Shown: positions 12,470 through 24,891 of the stretch, piece after piece
Position numbering within the stretch: position 1 is the first letter of the stretch
Layout of the letters: each line of letters opens with the position of its first letter
From: Spirometra erinaceieuropaei
Lineage: Eukaryota > Platyhelminthes > Cestoda > Diphyllobothriidea > Diphyllobothriidae
DNA: 64,000 bases
Assembly: GCA_902702965.1 (NCBI GenBank)
Contig: CACRXP010001411.1
Coordinates: forward strand, 1 to 64,000
Reading direction: 5' to 3'
Notes under the pieces: model-generated
Seen by the model: the letters and a program-made list of their open reading frames with translations, nothing else
What the model was told of the DNA's origin: nothing
The model's database searches: none
Program-made: the position numbers and the translations under genes

Positions 12470-12600
12470 CCAACTTGGGGTCTGTCTCGGAAGTCTAGAA
12501 GACTGCCTCCATTTCGAAAGTAGGGCGTTGTAGAGAGAACTTATGTCTTGGTTCTACTCACAAACCTCGCGGTCACTACCCTGTCATGCTCCCGCCGTCT
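12470..12600 (+). repeat. Dispersed repeat, copy 2
   Basis: Counterpart of 11434-11560: ccaacttggggtctg, cctccatttcgaaag, gttgtagagagaactta, cctgtcatgctcccgcc. Direct orientation, about 1 kb apart. Confidence 0.55.
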
Positions 12601-13342
12601 GACGTTTGGGGAGGTGTCTGATACCCTCGCAGCGGATGACAGCGGAGGGAAACAGATTGGGTCACAGCGGCTTTCTAGATGAGAGTACTTTCAGTTGACC
12701 CTTTTCTGTAAGAAATCAGTGCCGCTATCGTGATGCAAGTGCCGGTCGGTTTACCCACAAGGCGATATCAACATTCTGCCCGTTGTAGAGGTCAGCGACC
12801 TAACTGATAGAAGCTTTTTATCCGAACAGAATCTACCCCTCCTCTGTCGACTACTGCCTGAAATATTCTCACTACTTAAAGCATACCTCCCGAACTTCAC
12901 TCCATTAGGCAACTTTCAAATACTGCATGCTGCGCTTGTGAATCAGATCTCCACGTTCGGTGGGGTAACTCCGCCATCTCGTTCCTACACCCGGGCAGCA
13001 CGTGGTGTTCATAATCCTGCGTGTGCGGCCGAACGGTTTGGCCGATCTCAGACACCCAAAGATCAGAAGATAAAGCTGGTTTAGCGATTTTCTAACCGTT
13101 GCATTTGAGTTTAGACATTAAGATTATCAATAATACAGGTTCGCGCTGGTAGGATCGCCCGGTCCCCTTTGCCATACTCTTTTCGGGATGCATCTCTCCC
13201 AGCCTGTTCATATTTCGTGGTAGTCGATAGAGCGCTGTCCTGCTCATCAGGGCATTCGATTCCGAGCTCCCGGCTCACCAACGCTCCCTTGACAAAGCAT
13301 ATCAATCGGTGTCGAAGTAAAAATTATTGCTGGTATCTGTAA

Positions 13343-13649
13343 GATGTGGTTTGGTAGCCTCACCTGATGGACACAATACTTTTGGGGTTGGGGTTAGACT
13401 TAGGAATTAGGATTAGGGGTTGTGGTTAGAGCCTAAGGTTAGGGTTAGAGTTCAGGGTTAGGGTAACTATTTCTCAATCACTCAGAGTACAACCACACAT
13501 TCCCAATAGCTATTCTTCTGCTATTCAGCTACTTGACCTCGTCGCCTGTGCGTACCCCGGCTCCACCTGTAAGGACGCCTATTACCACCGGTCTCATATT
13601 AGAGGTGACTGGGATTTGTTTACTTCAGGTGGGGCTACATAACCACATC
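13343..13649 (+). mobile_element. TIR element with internal telomere-like array, copy 1
   Basis: Bounded by inverted ends: gatgtggtttggtagcct at left and the complement of gatgtggttatgtagccc at right. After the left end comes cacctgatgg, then about 85 nt of degenerate TTAGGG-like units (13382-13467), then a unique core with gacctcgtcgcctgtgcg (13535-13552). No open frame is present. It looks like a non-autonomous DNA transposon. The same order is found inverted at 45197-45517. Confidence 0.75.
13382..13467 (+). repeat. Degenerate TTAGGG-like array inside the TIR element
   Basis: G-rich strand reading ggggttggggttagac through gttagggttagagttcagggttaggg. Units vary, so it is not a fresh telomere seed. 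Confidence 0.85.
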
Positions 13650-16269
13650 CGACCCTGGTATCATAGCGGATTTCCAGTTTGTCGGCATCCCATGACTTCT
13701 GATTGCGACCAGATATTCCACTTCATTTTGACTGGCTGTCGCAGTCGTTTGCGTGGCAAAAAGTTGTGCAGTCAGTGCTGGATCTTGAGTGATGGGGCTC
13801 ATAGATGGCATGAAACAGAGGAAAAACTAGGAGCGCTGTTTGCCGCGTCAGCGTATAAGCACGCTTTTGGAGAGTAAATTCGAAAAACTGGGGAGGGATG
13901 ACAATTTCGTTTAGAAAGGGCCTGATACTTGGCCCTCCCATATCATAATAACTGATCTGTTGACTGCGGTTTTTCTGCTGGGCAAGGGTATGGTTTACAC
14001 CGGGGGTCACTTACTCCGGGGTGCAAATGTGTTGAGGAAAAGAGTCGAACATCCAAAAATTTTGTGGCATCACAAATTCTGATCCTGTATGCTGTCATCA
14101 ATCAAAAGGTGACGGAATTTTGCCATTTAATAATAATAATAATAATAATAATAAATTTGGTGCCCATTTGGGGGCATTGTCAAAAAGCTCATGCATTGTC
14201 GTTCTTTTTCTCCGATGAATACCTTAAAGCTTCTTGACCGACCTAGCGCAGCAGCCACCGAGATATCTTTTTATTCCTTTCTCTGCCACCTACAAGTAGG
14301 TATTGCCAGTCATTTAATTTTAGCACATTTGCTCCCCGAAGTAAATGACCCCGGGCGTAAACCATACCCTTACCTTCTGTTGAACTAATGAATAGCCCGC
14401 TTAGCTTCCATTAGCGGTAACTATGTTCTTTGTGTTGAGTTATAATATTAATAGATGTGTAAATCTGAGTTGTAGCCTCATTTGCGGTCTCTTGTATCGT
14501 GTGATCGCCATGATGTGACTTACGAATGTCAGACGTCGTTGGAAGGAGTACCGATTGGTTGTGGGTATAATCGTTAGTATTCGATTGGATTTCATCCGAG
14601 GCCTCATGGTATTACTACTGTTTTTTCGAAAAAATTGAAGGGCGTCAAATGTTTAGTACATGGCCTCGCCAGGTTCTGCTTTCAATTTTTTCAAAAAAAC
14701 TGGCCGGGTAACTGGCGAGCTGTGACCAGAAGCAGGCTCGTCTTCGAAAACAAGCTGTGTACTAATCGCAATCGGAATTCAGACACTGTTTTTCACAAAG
14801 TTACGGACGTTTTGGCTCCAGACGGAAGGGTTGCGTAACGAGTGAGTTTGTGGATCCATGGGCTCCCCATGGGTCCTCTACTTTATGAAGGTCGTTCCCC
14901 TGCTGCCATTAATCTACCTTTTAAATTCACCTGGGCTTTTTATCATGGTGAACATTGTGATTAAAATTGAAGTAATTTACGGTGTGGTGATCTATACTGC
15001 GGAACGCTAACAATTCAAAGAAGTAGCCGGTGTATAACTGACCATCATGAATCAGCTCGGATGGGAGCTGAAACGTTTTGTCCTGCACACGTTTCGTATC
15101 GCTTCTTACAAGCCAGATGTCAAATTCGAGGCATGCATCTGTCAAAACCTTGACCCAGATGAGATTTTATACAGTACGAATGCAGTAAACGATTTTTTCG
15201 ACATTGTTTCGTAAATGCGACACCCTTTTCACATTTATGTTCCACCATTAGTTCTCAGCATTCTGCACAGTAAAACTACATGTAAAATGTATGCAACTTA
15301 AATATTTTTATTCACACCTTTACTGTTGAGATGGAGTTTAAACGGCCTCTATCATTTACTCCAAATATACTGGTTGATATTAACTGAATACCCCCAGGGT
15401 GTAGGCCCACCGTTTACTTTGAAACAGCAGTGGGCATGATCCAAAGATCGCGTATTTGCGTACGGCTGGGCAGACATTAGGAGAATTTTGTGAGGTTCTG
15501 CCAAATCCGATTATGCCTTTGCGCATCTCAAGTTCTTGGTGGCATTAACCTCAAAAGTGACATCTCAGCTGGACTCCCAGTGTTTTATTAGAGACGCCAT
15601 AGTGGGAGGCACGCACGAGAGTTCATCGTTAATGAGCACCGGGAAACTGGAATCTGGTCTTGCTCTAGGAGGTGGACCAAGTTATGGTGACTGTCGTGGG
15701 GTGAGCCCCAAGTCTCTGGTACGGGAAATTCCCTACGCCTGTCTACGAAGTCCATGGTAATTTCCTTGCACGGAGTGAACAAAACGGCCGACCTTGTGCC
15801 GAGGCAGCTCAAGGATGGGGACAGTTCTGCTGTGGCTTAATGACTTCTGCTGACACACTTGGAGGCTGAAAGGGCGTGGGGAGTTGTTCCCATCTGCTTA
15901 CTATCGCCCGGTCATCCCTGTGCCAGGTGTACGCTGACTGGGAGTTGATTCTCATTGAGGTCTATATAAAGGTCTTTTAAAGCCAATATCTGGTGTACTT
16001 TATTCTCAGGCACTTGGAGGATGCACTTGCACCGTGACGAGACTCGACCTAGCTTAGTTCATAGCCGAAAGTGGATGCAGGTACCGAACTGTAATATTAT
16101 GCTATCTCCACGAACTCCATCAGTGCTACTAGCAAGTAACAATTGCCTCTTTTTATTGAATTCATTCTAATCCCCGACTTCGCTCATCACGATTCAACAA
16201 AATTATAAGTGCAGCTGAAAGGCGTCTCGACAAACGTGGCTGTGATCGAAATCGTTAATCATCCGACAG
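13650..16269. other. Spacer without recognised gene
   Basis: Contains a (TAA)n microsatellite at 14128-14154 and several short open frames without motifs on both strands. Nothing else is supported. Confidence 0.4.
14128..14154. repeat. (TAA)n microsatellite
   Basis: About nine consecutive taa units. Confidence 0.95.
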
Positions 16270-17175
16270 TTGCTCGAGACCGCGCCCTCAGTCGCCTTAG
16301 AACACACCCATTCGTCCATGCGACCCAGACACCATATTGGCTGGATTCTCAAGGGAAATATAGGCGCCTTTGATGGTTTTAATTTCCAGATCGGATATCG
16401 GTTGGCCCACCCTGTCTACCATGACGACGTCCATTTGCTGGCATCAAACTACAAAGATATAGTGAGCGCCTTGAACGAATTAAGATACCATCCCGTTTTT
16501 TACAGTGTCGTCCCTTCGTTCGCCTCTTCCTCGTCCACTCCAACGCCATCTAACTCTGACCGCTCTTCTGAACCACCACTTCCATCCTCCTCCTCCTCCA
16601 CTGCCCCGACGACGGTCGCTCTGGCGATTGTCACGCATATCAACACCACACACATAACCCTGACACAATAATAGACACCATTCCCACAACCTCCGACTCC
16701 AGAGGTGAGGACCAGGACTACGCCTGCCCTCACTGCGACCGCACCTTCCCCTCACAAATCGGCGTGGTCGGTCACTTCCGAGTCCATCGCCTAGAGGCTG
16801 ACTAACCAGTGTCTAGAGCACCAACCTACACCCACCGCACTCGACTCCACTGGGCACATTGCCCTCGCACTTTCACGCATCGCATGGGCCTACTCGGCCA
16901 CATGCACATTCATGAACACCTGCAGTAGACAACCATCGGCTGCATCACACCATCACACCCTCCCTACCTCCCTCACCACCACCACCACCACCACCACCAC
17001 CACCACCACCACCACCACCACGCATCAACACTCACCCACCACAAACACCCAACTGCCACCTCCCATGCAAGTGGGAAATGTGCACCTCGACTTGGTCCCC
17101 ATGCGGCTTCTGTTGCACGGGCGACTTGAGTATGAGACTATCCCGACACGTCAAGTGTCGTGGAATCTTTAGCGA
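16270..17175 (+). mobile_element. Relic of a non-LTR retrotransposon with C2H2-finger tail
   Basis: An open stretch from 16270 has YHDDVHLLAS near 16417-16446, which resembles the reverse-transcriptase YADD catalytic motif with A replaced by H (weak). A Ser/Thr/Pro-rich segment follows, then two stop codons (16667-16672). Next comes a C2H2 finger, YACPHCDRTFPSQIGVVGHF (16719 onward), ending H-x3-H. A stop (16801) precedes a second finger-like block, HCPRTFTHRMGLLGHMHIH (about 16848-16916), whose first Cys is Trp. Paired fingers of the GL(V/L)GHxxxH type are typical tails of flatworm retrotransposons. The stops show it is dead. Confidence 0.65.
16972..17022. repeat. (CAC)n microsatellite
   Basis: About sixteen accacc units, lying inside the retrotransposon relic after its second finger-like block. 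Confidence 0.95.
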
Positions 17176-20100
17176 ATACAATTTTCACAAGCGGCCGAAG
17201 GGATATGCATCCAAAAGCCGGCACCCTGTCTTGACTGAAAATCCTGGTATTGTACTACATGATAATCCATACCACAACTCCGTCTAAGTAAATCATTCTA
17301 ACCAAAATCACATCGCAACAGATAGTTCACCTTTTGTATACGTGGAGACTTGCATTTTAACCCCCCCCCACAAGTTTAACATAAGCTCGAGGAAGGACAG
17401 GAAGCTCTGATAAGAAGTAAGATTTAACAACATAAAATATAGAAAAGAAACAGAGTTCAGTAGAGAAAATGGCTCGCGAAATCCACGAAGTAAGAAGATA
17501 CGGGATATTCTCACCAAAAATCATCGGAATTGTCTTTCCCTTCACTAAAACAGTAAAGGAGATTAATTAACTGACGTTCGTAGGCTCGCACAGGAAATGG
17601 TCAGCTCCAAAGCATTCTTCAGAATAAAGAGGATGAAGCACCTGACTGACCTAAAAAGATGACGACGCAACAGGATTCTGACAAAGTCAGATTTTTAACT
17701 AATCAATTTGTGAGAAAAGCGGCGACCTTAGCGCGGTTCGAACTCGCGAAGGGCAAGGTTTGCGTATAGCAAAGACTCTATCTACGAGGCTCTGCTCGAA
17801 AGCCTCGAGTTTTCATACATGAGCTAAGCTGCCGCGGTTCCGCCGTCACCGGCATTTTGTGGGGATGTGCAGTAGTCCCTCCCTCCCCTCGACCTAAGAA
17901 ATACCCGAAAACTACCAAACGGAAAAAAGTTGCTTCTGACATCTTCCATTTAATCACTACTTTTCGAAGCTGCCACCATCTTCGAAAGCTGTGCTAATTA
18001 CCCACTTATAAAAACTCGGAGGGAATCGAGTTCGCAATAGAATGGGTAGAGCTTGAATTCAAATGACACCCTAACCACGTAGGCGTCGAGACCCCAACTA
18101 AGAGTCTTGCGTTTTTCACATCTGGACTGTGTTATCCACCCAACTCACACTTGGGACCAGGACAGCGTAATCAAGCCCTACTCAACTAAGTTTAATACAC
18201 AGGCTGCCTGCCCAAGCAGGTTTTCATAAGCAATCAGTCCAGAATGTTACTAGATGACTATCAGGCCGCGCTTACCGCGTTTTCCACATGTGAGTCGGGT
18301 AATTATTCAAATCCGTTAAAAAACTTTTTTTGCGTGGGCCGAGACGCCAAAACCTGTCACAAACGTGACAACTCAGCTTGCGGGCCACCCTCAGTGTGTG
18401 CTAATATTGTTTTAACGCCCGAGAAGATGAATTGCTACAAGGTAAAATCAGAGAGTTGATATTCACTTCGTCGAAGAAAGCATGTTCAGTTATTTTAAGC
18501 ATAGAATGAGTGGGGAAGCCACCAGAGTGCCCCAAAAGATCCCCATACCTACATATGCGAAAAGGGTCCGCTAAAGTCATGACGCGACAGGACAAAGCCC
18601 AAGTGTTTGTAACGTCTAAACAGTTAAAAGCGAGCACTCAGAGAGCTAGAACCATCGGGTCAAATCCCGAGTTGTAGGAAGAGACAGAGGTCAGCAGAAT
18701 GAGGAATCTATGGCGTCCAGAGGCCAAAGTTGTCCTCTCAGGCGGCAGTGATCGCTGGCGAAGCCAGGCCTGGCGTCGACTACGCCCAGTTATGCCAGAG
18801 AGTCTGCGAGTGAGTGGTGGCGGCTGCTTTTGTGGGTTTGTGGGGCAATCTGAAGTGGCGTCCAACTGGTGCGTGTTGCATTTGTCGGGGGTTCGTATTC
18901 AAGTGGCGCATGGGCAGCTGCACGTGCGTCCAGGGTTGAAGTCGTTCGAGTGGCTGCCGATCAATGCACCTGGATCTGCTCACGGCAAAGGTGAATGACC
19001 TTAACGTAAAGGGGCCTTGAACAAGGACGCCAGACATGACCATGATGGCTGTAAGCCGCATGTTCTCAGCAGCAGCGGAGTAACGAGTCAGATGTTGCGC
19101 CTCATAAAAAGTAAGAAAACAATGGTGTCTGCGGTACACAGTGTGCATCTACTCCACTTCTGTGGGTAGACGTTTCGGGTATCGCCTCAGATGACATGGA
19201 CGAGTTGTCTGTCGGTATACATTTCTTCCCCACGCTGTTAACCTAGCATACGCATGTGCCGGAGTGGGACACCACAATACCTGTACCGCAAAAAGAGATT
19301 CTCAAGACCCGACGCCCGCGTCCAAACAGCGTCGGTCGCCAGCTAGACTTAAATGGGTCGTACAATGACCTAGGTGCCCATTTCACCGCTCAGCCACATT
19401 TCCAAACCAGTGGCGATACCGATCACCAGTTATTGCAGAGATCCGATTATTCTATCCCCGTTCTCCTACCTCATCTTAAATGAAAGTAACTGATAATTCG
19501 CTCTCGGTCGCCTTCAAGCTCCCCAACGTTTCCTCTCAATCCACTGCTTGGGCCACATGTGACGAACTGGCGTGGAGAGAAGTTGACTCCAAATATACCC
19601 TGCATCCTTCGCTGGTCGATTACAGGCGGACAAAACTGAGAAGCACGCATGCACGTCTTCCCTGAGGTAGCAAATTAAACGCCTGGCACTCGGATGAAGA
19701 GAACACTTGCTGCTGCTGCTTGGTCAATTTTCTAAGTTCCCTCGCTGCAGTTACCTTGCTTTTCGCTTTTGAAACCTCGAATTGTCAATCCATCACATCT
19801 CAAAACAACCTCCCTTCTCCTATCTGATCCTTCCAACGTTCATACCCACCTCCCCATCTCCTTTGACGGCCTAGCAAACAGCCGGGAGTATACTCTTAAG
19901 ACCGCCGAAGTACTTATTTTCTTCCCTAGCCGAGATTTAATTGAGTAAATTGCAAAAGCCAGCAATACCCTATTCTGGAAACTTTAATACCTATGGGTGA
20001 GGTGCCATATACTTCCACAAGGACAGGCCCGCTTATTAACCTTTGTCATTCTGGGCATGTAGAGCCGATTATGGAGGGCATTCTTTAAGCCTTTGGGTCG

Positions 20101-23100
20101 CAAGATTGAGTACACAGAAGGACAACAAGGAATTTGTGTAGCGGACGCAACTTCGTCAAGCCGTGCAATAGTGTTGCTTTTTTGATGTTGGAGGTCATTC
20201 GAAATAGCGAATTCGCATGGCCAAAATCCTTTTGCCATGGCGGGCAGGTCGGCCAAATAGTAGTTTCTGCTTAACGCTGTGAGGAGATTCACTTCCTGTG
20301 AATAGACTTCTCTGAGCCGAAGGATATACAACTGAGTTAGATTATACGAGGGAAGGTACCCACAATGTCAGTTTATCATCTGCCCCTCTCGATTCCTAAT
20401 GTTTCGGTTGTCAAGGTAGGTCAGGACAGTTGTAAGCAACAGTAGCCTCAGGGATTGAACAGAGCATGCTCGCTCTGCAAAGGGTGCCACGACAGCGCAT
20501 CAGAGGCATTATTCCCCGAGCAAACCAGATTTCACGGGCACACAGTCCGTTTGCGACGGATTATATGCTTCGTCTTAACTTTGGTATCTCCTCCAACGTC
20601 CACCACGAGGACCGCACGATGGCTTGTCCATTGAACGTGGTAATAATATGAGGCGGATTCAGTGGTTACGTGGCTGTGAAATAAACCGAGGGCGACTCTC
20701 CCTCCCCCTCCCTCGCTCTCTTCACTCACCTATCAGGTTCCCCGTCATAACGACGTCTCAGCTCCACCTACGTGTACCGCACATGTGCTGATAACTCAAC
20801 CCACACGCAGCGAATTTTGCTCACGCTGACATCATACCAGTGAGTGTCCACAAAACAGCATCAAGATGAAGCCGTTTTAGTTTACCCACTTTCAGGTCTG
20901 ACGCAGTAGTCCTACCCATTTTGGAGACTAAACCAAAGCGCTTATACTGTTATCGCAGCAGTTTTCTCTACAGGGTCTTGTAGTTTTGGGTGAAGAACAG
21001 CCACTGGGGTGCAGTGGGGAATTTGGTGCTCAGTATTTTTATTCCAGGCAGGACACATTTTCACCTTACACAAGCCTTTCCTACCGAATTCCCGGTCTGT
21101 CCTTCCGTCTTTGGAGGTCATAATGGACAGACTAAGAGTTAGTTGCGTTGGCGTCCTCGGCCGTTTGCAGATATCCAGCTCAATTACCTGTCTACCACGG
21201 AGGAGGTGTTATTGGCCAGTTCAGAGCTGCCTGTGACAGCGTGTACGCACAGCTTGTCCGGCTCTATTAGGCAGCCGGAGTATCAATTGTACTGGGACTG
21301 ACTACTGGGCTTTGCGTTTCTAGAACATCAAAGACACTCAATTATACAAAATCATCTCTATTGCGCGATCAGACATTGGTGCGCATCGATAGATGCCTCG
21401 GCCGCCTGCTGGTAGCTCCTTCTGTCTTAATGTGACCGTACTGAAGGAAGTGGCCACTAAGCAATAATCACGATAGATTATGCAGACGAAACTCTTCAAA
21501 TAGCAGGCATACGACAGCGGAGAGGCCGAATCTTTTGGAGCTACGACCTGCATTTTAACATGACTATGGGAAATTCAAACCGCTTTACTTTAACGTTGTC
21601 TGAAAGTCCATACAAAATACTGTTCTCCCACTTTATACGGTTGTACATCTCAAAATCCGTAAACACTACCAAATAACCTGCTAAAAATGCGCATTCTTTT
21701 GTGAGCGGAACGCGAAACGTATTTCCAAGGACGGTAAAAGTGCAAAATGGAGGCAATGAGCATGAGATCTCCGACTTTCAAATTCGCGTCGTGTGTTCAC
21801 GGTGCCCATTTCTCGTAAAACCCATGAAGCGCACGGAGTTTTCAGTCAAACAGCCGGTCTGCTGATTGTAATGGCAGACATCTTGTGTGTAACAGACAGG
21901 AACTTGTGTTGGATAGCGCAAGAAAGTGTGAGGTAGCCTGTATTATCTGATGGCTACAGGGGTTTTATGATTACAGAAGATCAAAAGATGAAATTCATCC
22001 CCAGGGTTCATTTATGTTGCAGGACACATGCTTTACGTCTCGATTTACGCTTCCAGGGGCGACCACTACGATAAGAATTGGCAAAACGAACGAACTTTTT
22101 CGCCGTTTTTCTTATGTCCTGACAGTTTGGAATTCCACTTTTCAAAAAACAATGCTTTGCTGGAGGACACTAGCCTGTCAAAATGGCTAATTAGGGGATT
22201 ACCGAGGACATACGAAACTGTCTCACCTTTGGTCGTCTGCAGACTTCGAGACTGGGCGGCCGGAGGGCACTGACTCGTTCTGTACGCTGCGATCGGACTC
22301 AAACTACAAGGATGAAGAAGAAACAAAATGTCAATTTCTCTGAAAGATCAAACGAAAGGATTCTATTTTCTGTCCGTTTGTACACCCTTCAGTTCTGCAA
22401 AATGTGGAAAAGGACACATCAATCCCCCCTCAGCAAGCGTGGAATTGTAATTTTTAAAGGGTTCCCCTGAATCTTGAACGTGGACAGCCAGTATTGGCCC
22501 GGTCCACAAAAATCGCCTTTTCTAAACAGTCAATGCTGTCAGTAAGAAGTGTTACCTACGAAGCAAGACTGGAGTGACCATTCACAGCTCATTACCTGTC
22601 AAAAGACCGAGAAGTCAATCAAGTCGCTCAGCGATGGGGCGTTTAGCTTAATACCTAATGAGCCAAGAGTTTTAGGGCTGTGGGTACTCAGGGTCAGGGA
22701 GTGGGGTAAAACAAGTAATAGATAAGCCAGCAACATTCAGCCTTGACGTGCCGGCAGCTCTTCTTGATTGATAATAACTCCTCCGCATGTTAACACAAGC
22801 CAGGGCTCTAGATTTAAGCCTCAAGGAAAAGGCTGCACCGTCAGTGTTCCACCCTAAAATCAGGTAATATCTCCAAAGGTCAATTTTGTATAACTTATGA
22901 CAAATTATACACAAGAGTAGTGCAAAACAAAAAGGGTTGAGATATGATCTCCTACACATCCACCGGCCAATAAGTTCCAACTTTATGGCAGCAGATAGTC
23001 CACTTGGTGGTGCTTGAGATGCAACTTCGTGAATAAACCGATATCCATGCAAGTTTCGAATGATCACCACGTTCATGGTAGGTTTGTTCCGCACGTAATT

Positions 23101-23960
23101 TAACTAGCTTTCAGTGGTTATTTCAAAATCGACTATTCGAATCTCGTATAGACAAACCAGTAGGAAATCTGTGACGGAACACCCCTGGGCGCACGGGTTA
23201 GCAACAATGCCTGGAGGATTTCTGACAATGACTCATGCAGATCATCGCTGATTTCTACCAACAGTTGCTCTGTAAGGGCCCTAGATGTAGCCCAAAGGCG
23301 CGACGGGACGGAAATGTCCCCCCTTCTTGATGGGTGGACGCACTTCCATCGTAGTGTAAATGGTACCGACTACCCGCTGCCGACAGCGGCTCCCTTTGGG
23401 TACACTGACGGTTTTCTTGTATGCTTCAAGACATAATAAACAGCAACCGTTGTCGAGCCAGTTTTCGGCTGTCGTTTATGCGCCGTTAGTTTTTCACAAG
23501 TTATAATTCCTGCAAAAACTGCGGTATTCGAGTCCTACACCTGCGACGGTTTCCAGCAGTCTACCAAATCCTGCAGCATCCACTTTGTTATTCCTATGAT
23601 TATTCATACTGCAGCCATGTGAGCACGAGCAGTAGGAACAGAAACTCCTATGTATTCTCGAAAAACTCAAAAGGCTATTTGGGAGGGTCGAAATTCTCGA
23701 TGGTCGTTTAAGTTTTGTTCATTTAGATTGGATTTAGGCTTGCTTTTGGGCCCCCTTAAAGGAGTTATATGCCCAAAGTAAAACCGAGAGGTTAGGCTCA
23801 TTAGTGAGTCCTAAACATTCCCGAACGTTTTCTAGTTTATAGAGCAGTTTTTAAATCTCAGCTTTTTAATCCCTGGAAAAATGGATGCGCTAACTTGGAG
23901 TAAATCATTCGGAGTGAGTGTCTGTATGCTCGGTCTGAAAGTTGATATGAGTATTGGAGC
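17176..23960. other. Long spacer without recognised gene
   Basis: A B-box-like ggttcgaactcgcg at about 17735-17750 suggests an old tRNA-derived insertion. There is a poly-C run at 17362-17369. Other open frames (for example 18699-18998 +, 22672-23094 -) show no motif I recognise. I cannot support a gene here. Confidence 0.4.
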
Positions 23961-23969
23961 CGAAAATCA

Positions 23970-24185
23970 TCAGTTTCAGCGGGATTGCCGCGCAATATCG
24001 GCCAAATACGTGTCTGGCCTTTTACCTAATATCTATGAGGTCTGTATGAGAAGCCAAATAACATGTGTATATTACTGGCTACCAGTTGGCAGTTTATGAA
24101 TATTACGTGGTCATCCTGCTGAATTACAGCCCAAATATTACCATCAACGTTCGGACTGAGCTAAAAAGCATCATTCCGAATGTAA
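23970..24185 (+). repeat. CACGTG-core dispersed repeat, copy A
   Basis: Shares with 42105-42310 the series 'atacgtgtctggccttttacc', 'tgtgtatattactggct', 'ttggcagtttatgaatattacg', 'cccaaatatt' and 'gactgagct'. The CACGTG core is changed to TACGTG (24007-24012) here. Same orientation as the 42-kb copy. Confidence 0.7.
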
Positions 24186-24395
24186 GCGTATTAATTTCTG
24201 GGGGGAGTAAAAAACTGACAATATGTTGGTTTAATTGCGCTCCTGGTGCCGATGCCGGCTGCGATACTATGTGATGTAATGATTACGAGGCTACTGCGAA
24301 GATTACTGGTTTCTCAAGTATGATGCAGAGGATATTAGGAATAACGAGGGTCAAGACGTGCAGGCATATCCTACCAGGAATCTACAGTCTATCGT

Positions 24396-24404
24396 TCACA
24401 CATA
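24396..24404 (-). CDS. Candidate terminal exon of the OFD1-like gene (Tyr-Val-stop)
   Basis: After the exon-19 donor (CAG|GTAAGTAGC) the next good acceptor is gttctactcag at 24415-24405. It gives an 89-nt intron and then TAT GTG TGA in phase 0. An ATTAAA on the - strand at 24235-24230 could be the polyadenylation signal. A three-codon exon cannot be proven from sequence alone; the true last exon may lie farther left. Confidence 0.3.
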   Translation of the reverse strand, partial: YV

Positions 24405-24493
24405 CTGAGTAGAACACACGGGGCCAGTTGGTGACTCAGTTATGCATTTAGCCCTACTTGGCAGTCCTTCCACCTTCTTCAAGTGCTACTTAC

Positions 24494-24891
24494 CTGGTCA
24501 TTTGTCAAGAAGTCTTCGAATGTCGGCTTGGTTACAGTGGCTGGCAAGATGTTGGTGGGATGTTCCTGTTTTTCAAACTTCATCCCATTTTCCAATCCCC
24601 TGCCCTCGTCAGACTGCTTCTGCTGCTGTAACTGTTTCTGAAGACTTTGCTGCTGCTTCTTTACAATAGCCATATACTTCAGTATCATGGGGTCAATGGC
24701 TGCATCAGAGTCGTCGGCGGCCAAGTCGGCCTCTTGGCTAGACTCACTGGTCAGCTGCCCATCGTCATCCGGCAGGTAGTTCGCCTCAGCCTCCTGCGCT
24801 CCCTTCTGCTGATGTTGCCGGTTTTCCTGTCCGTTCTCCTGTTTCTTTGGAACGACGTCTGAGGAACCGAGCTGGTCGCTCTCTTTCGAGC
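24494..24891 (-). CDS. OFD1-like exon 19 (C-terminal conserved block)
   Basis: Residues about 848-980. The Gln/Glu/Asp-rich first half leads into IDPMILKYMAIVKKQQQ, which aligns with the human C-terminal KYMKIIQQ region. A Lys/Gln coiled coil follows, then TFEDFLTNDQ. The acceptor ccctag (24893-24892) is preceded by an 85-nt pyrimidine tract made by a microsatellite. The incoming phase 1 matches exon 18. It ends at CAG|GTAAGT, so it is not the last exon. Confidence 0.88.

Larger units (their letters stand above)
11046..13342. other. Spacer with a diverged duplicated segment
   Basis: No gene is recognised. A 145-codon open frame on the - strand (11419-11856) has no motifs and overlaps one copy of the duplicated segment, so I do not call it. 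The rest is featureless to me. Confidence 0.4.

Noticed and set aside
13382..13467. Nearby chromosome end or a CRISPR-like array
   Set aside because: The repeats are degenerate and short, enclosed by inverted ends and repeated at 45 kb; there are no spacers of constant size.
15065..15100. Hammerhead-like gatgggagctgaaacg string (also 19165-19200 on - and 48316-48350)
   Set aside because: The CUGANGA box is incomplete in each and stem II cannot be drawn convincingly.
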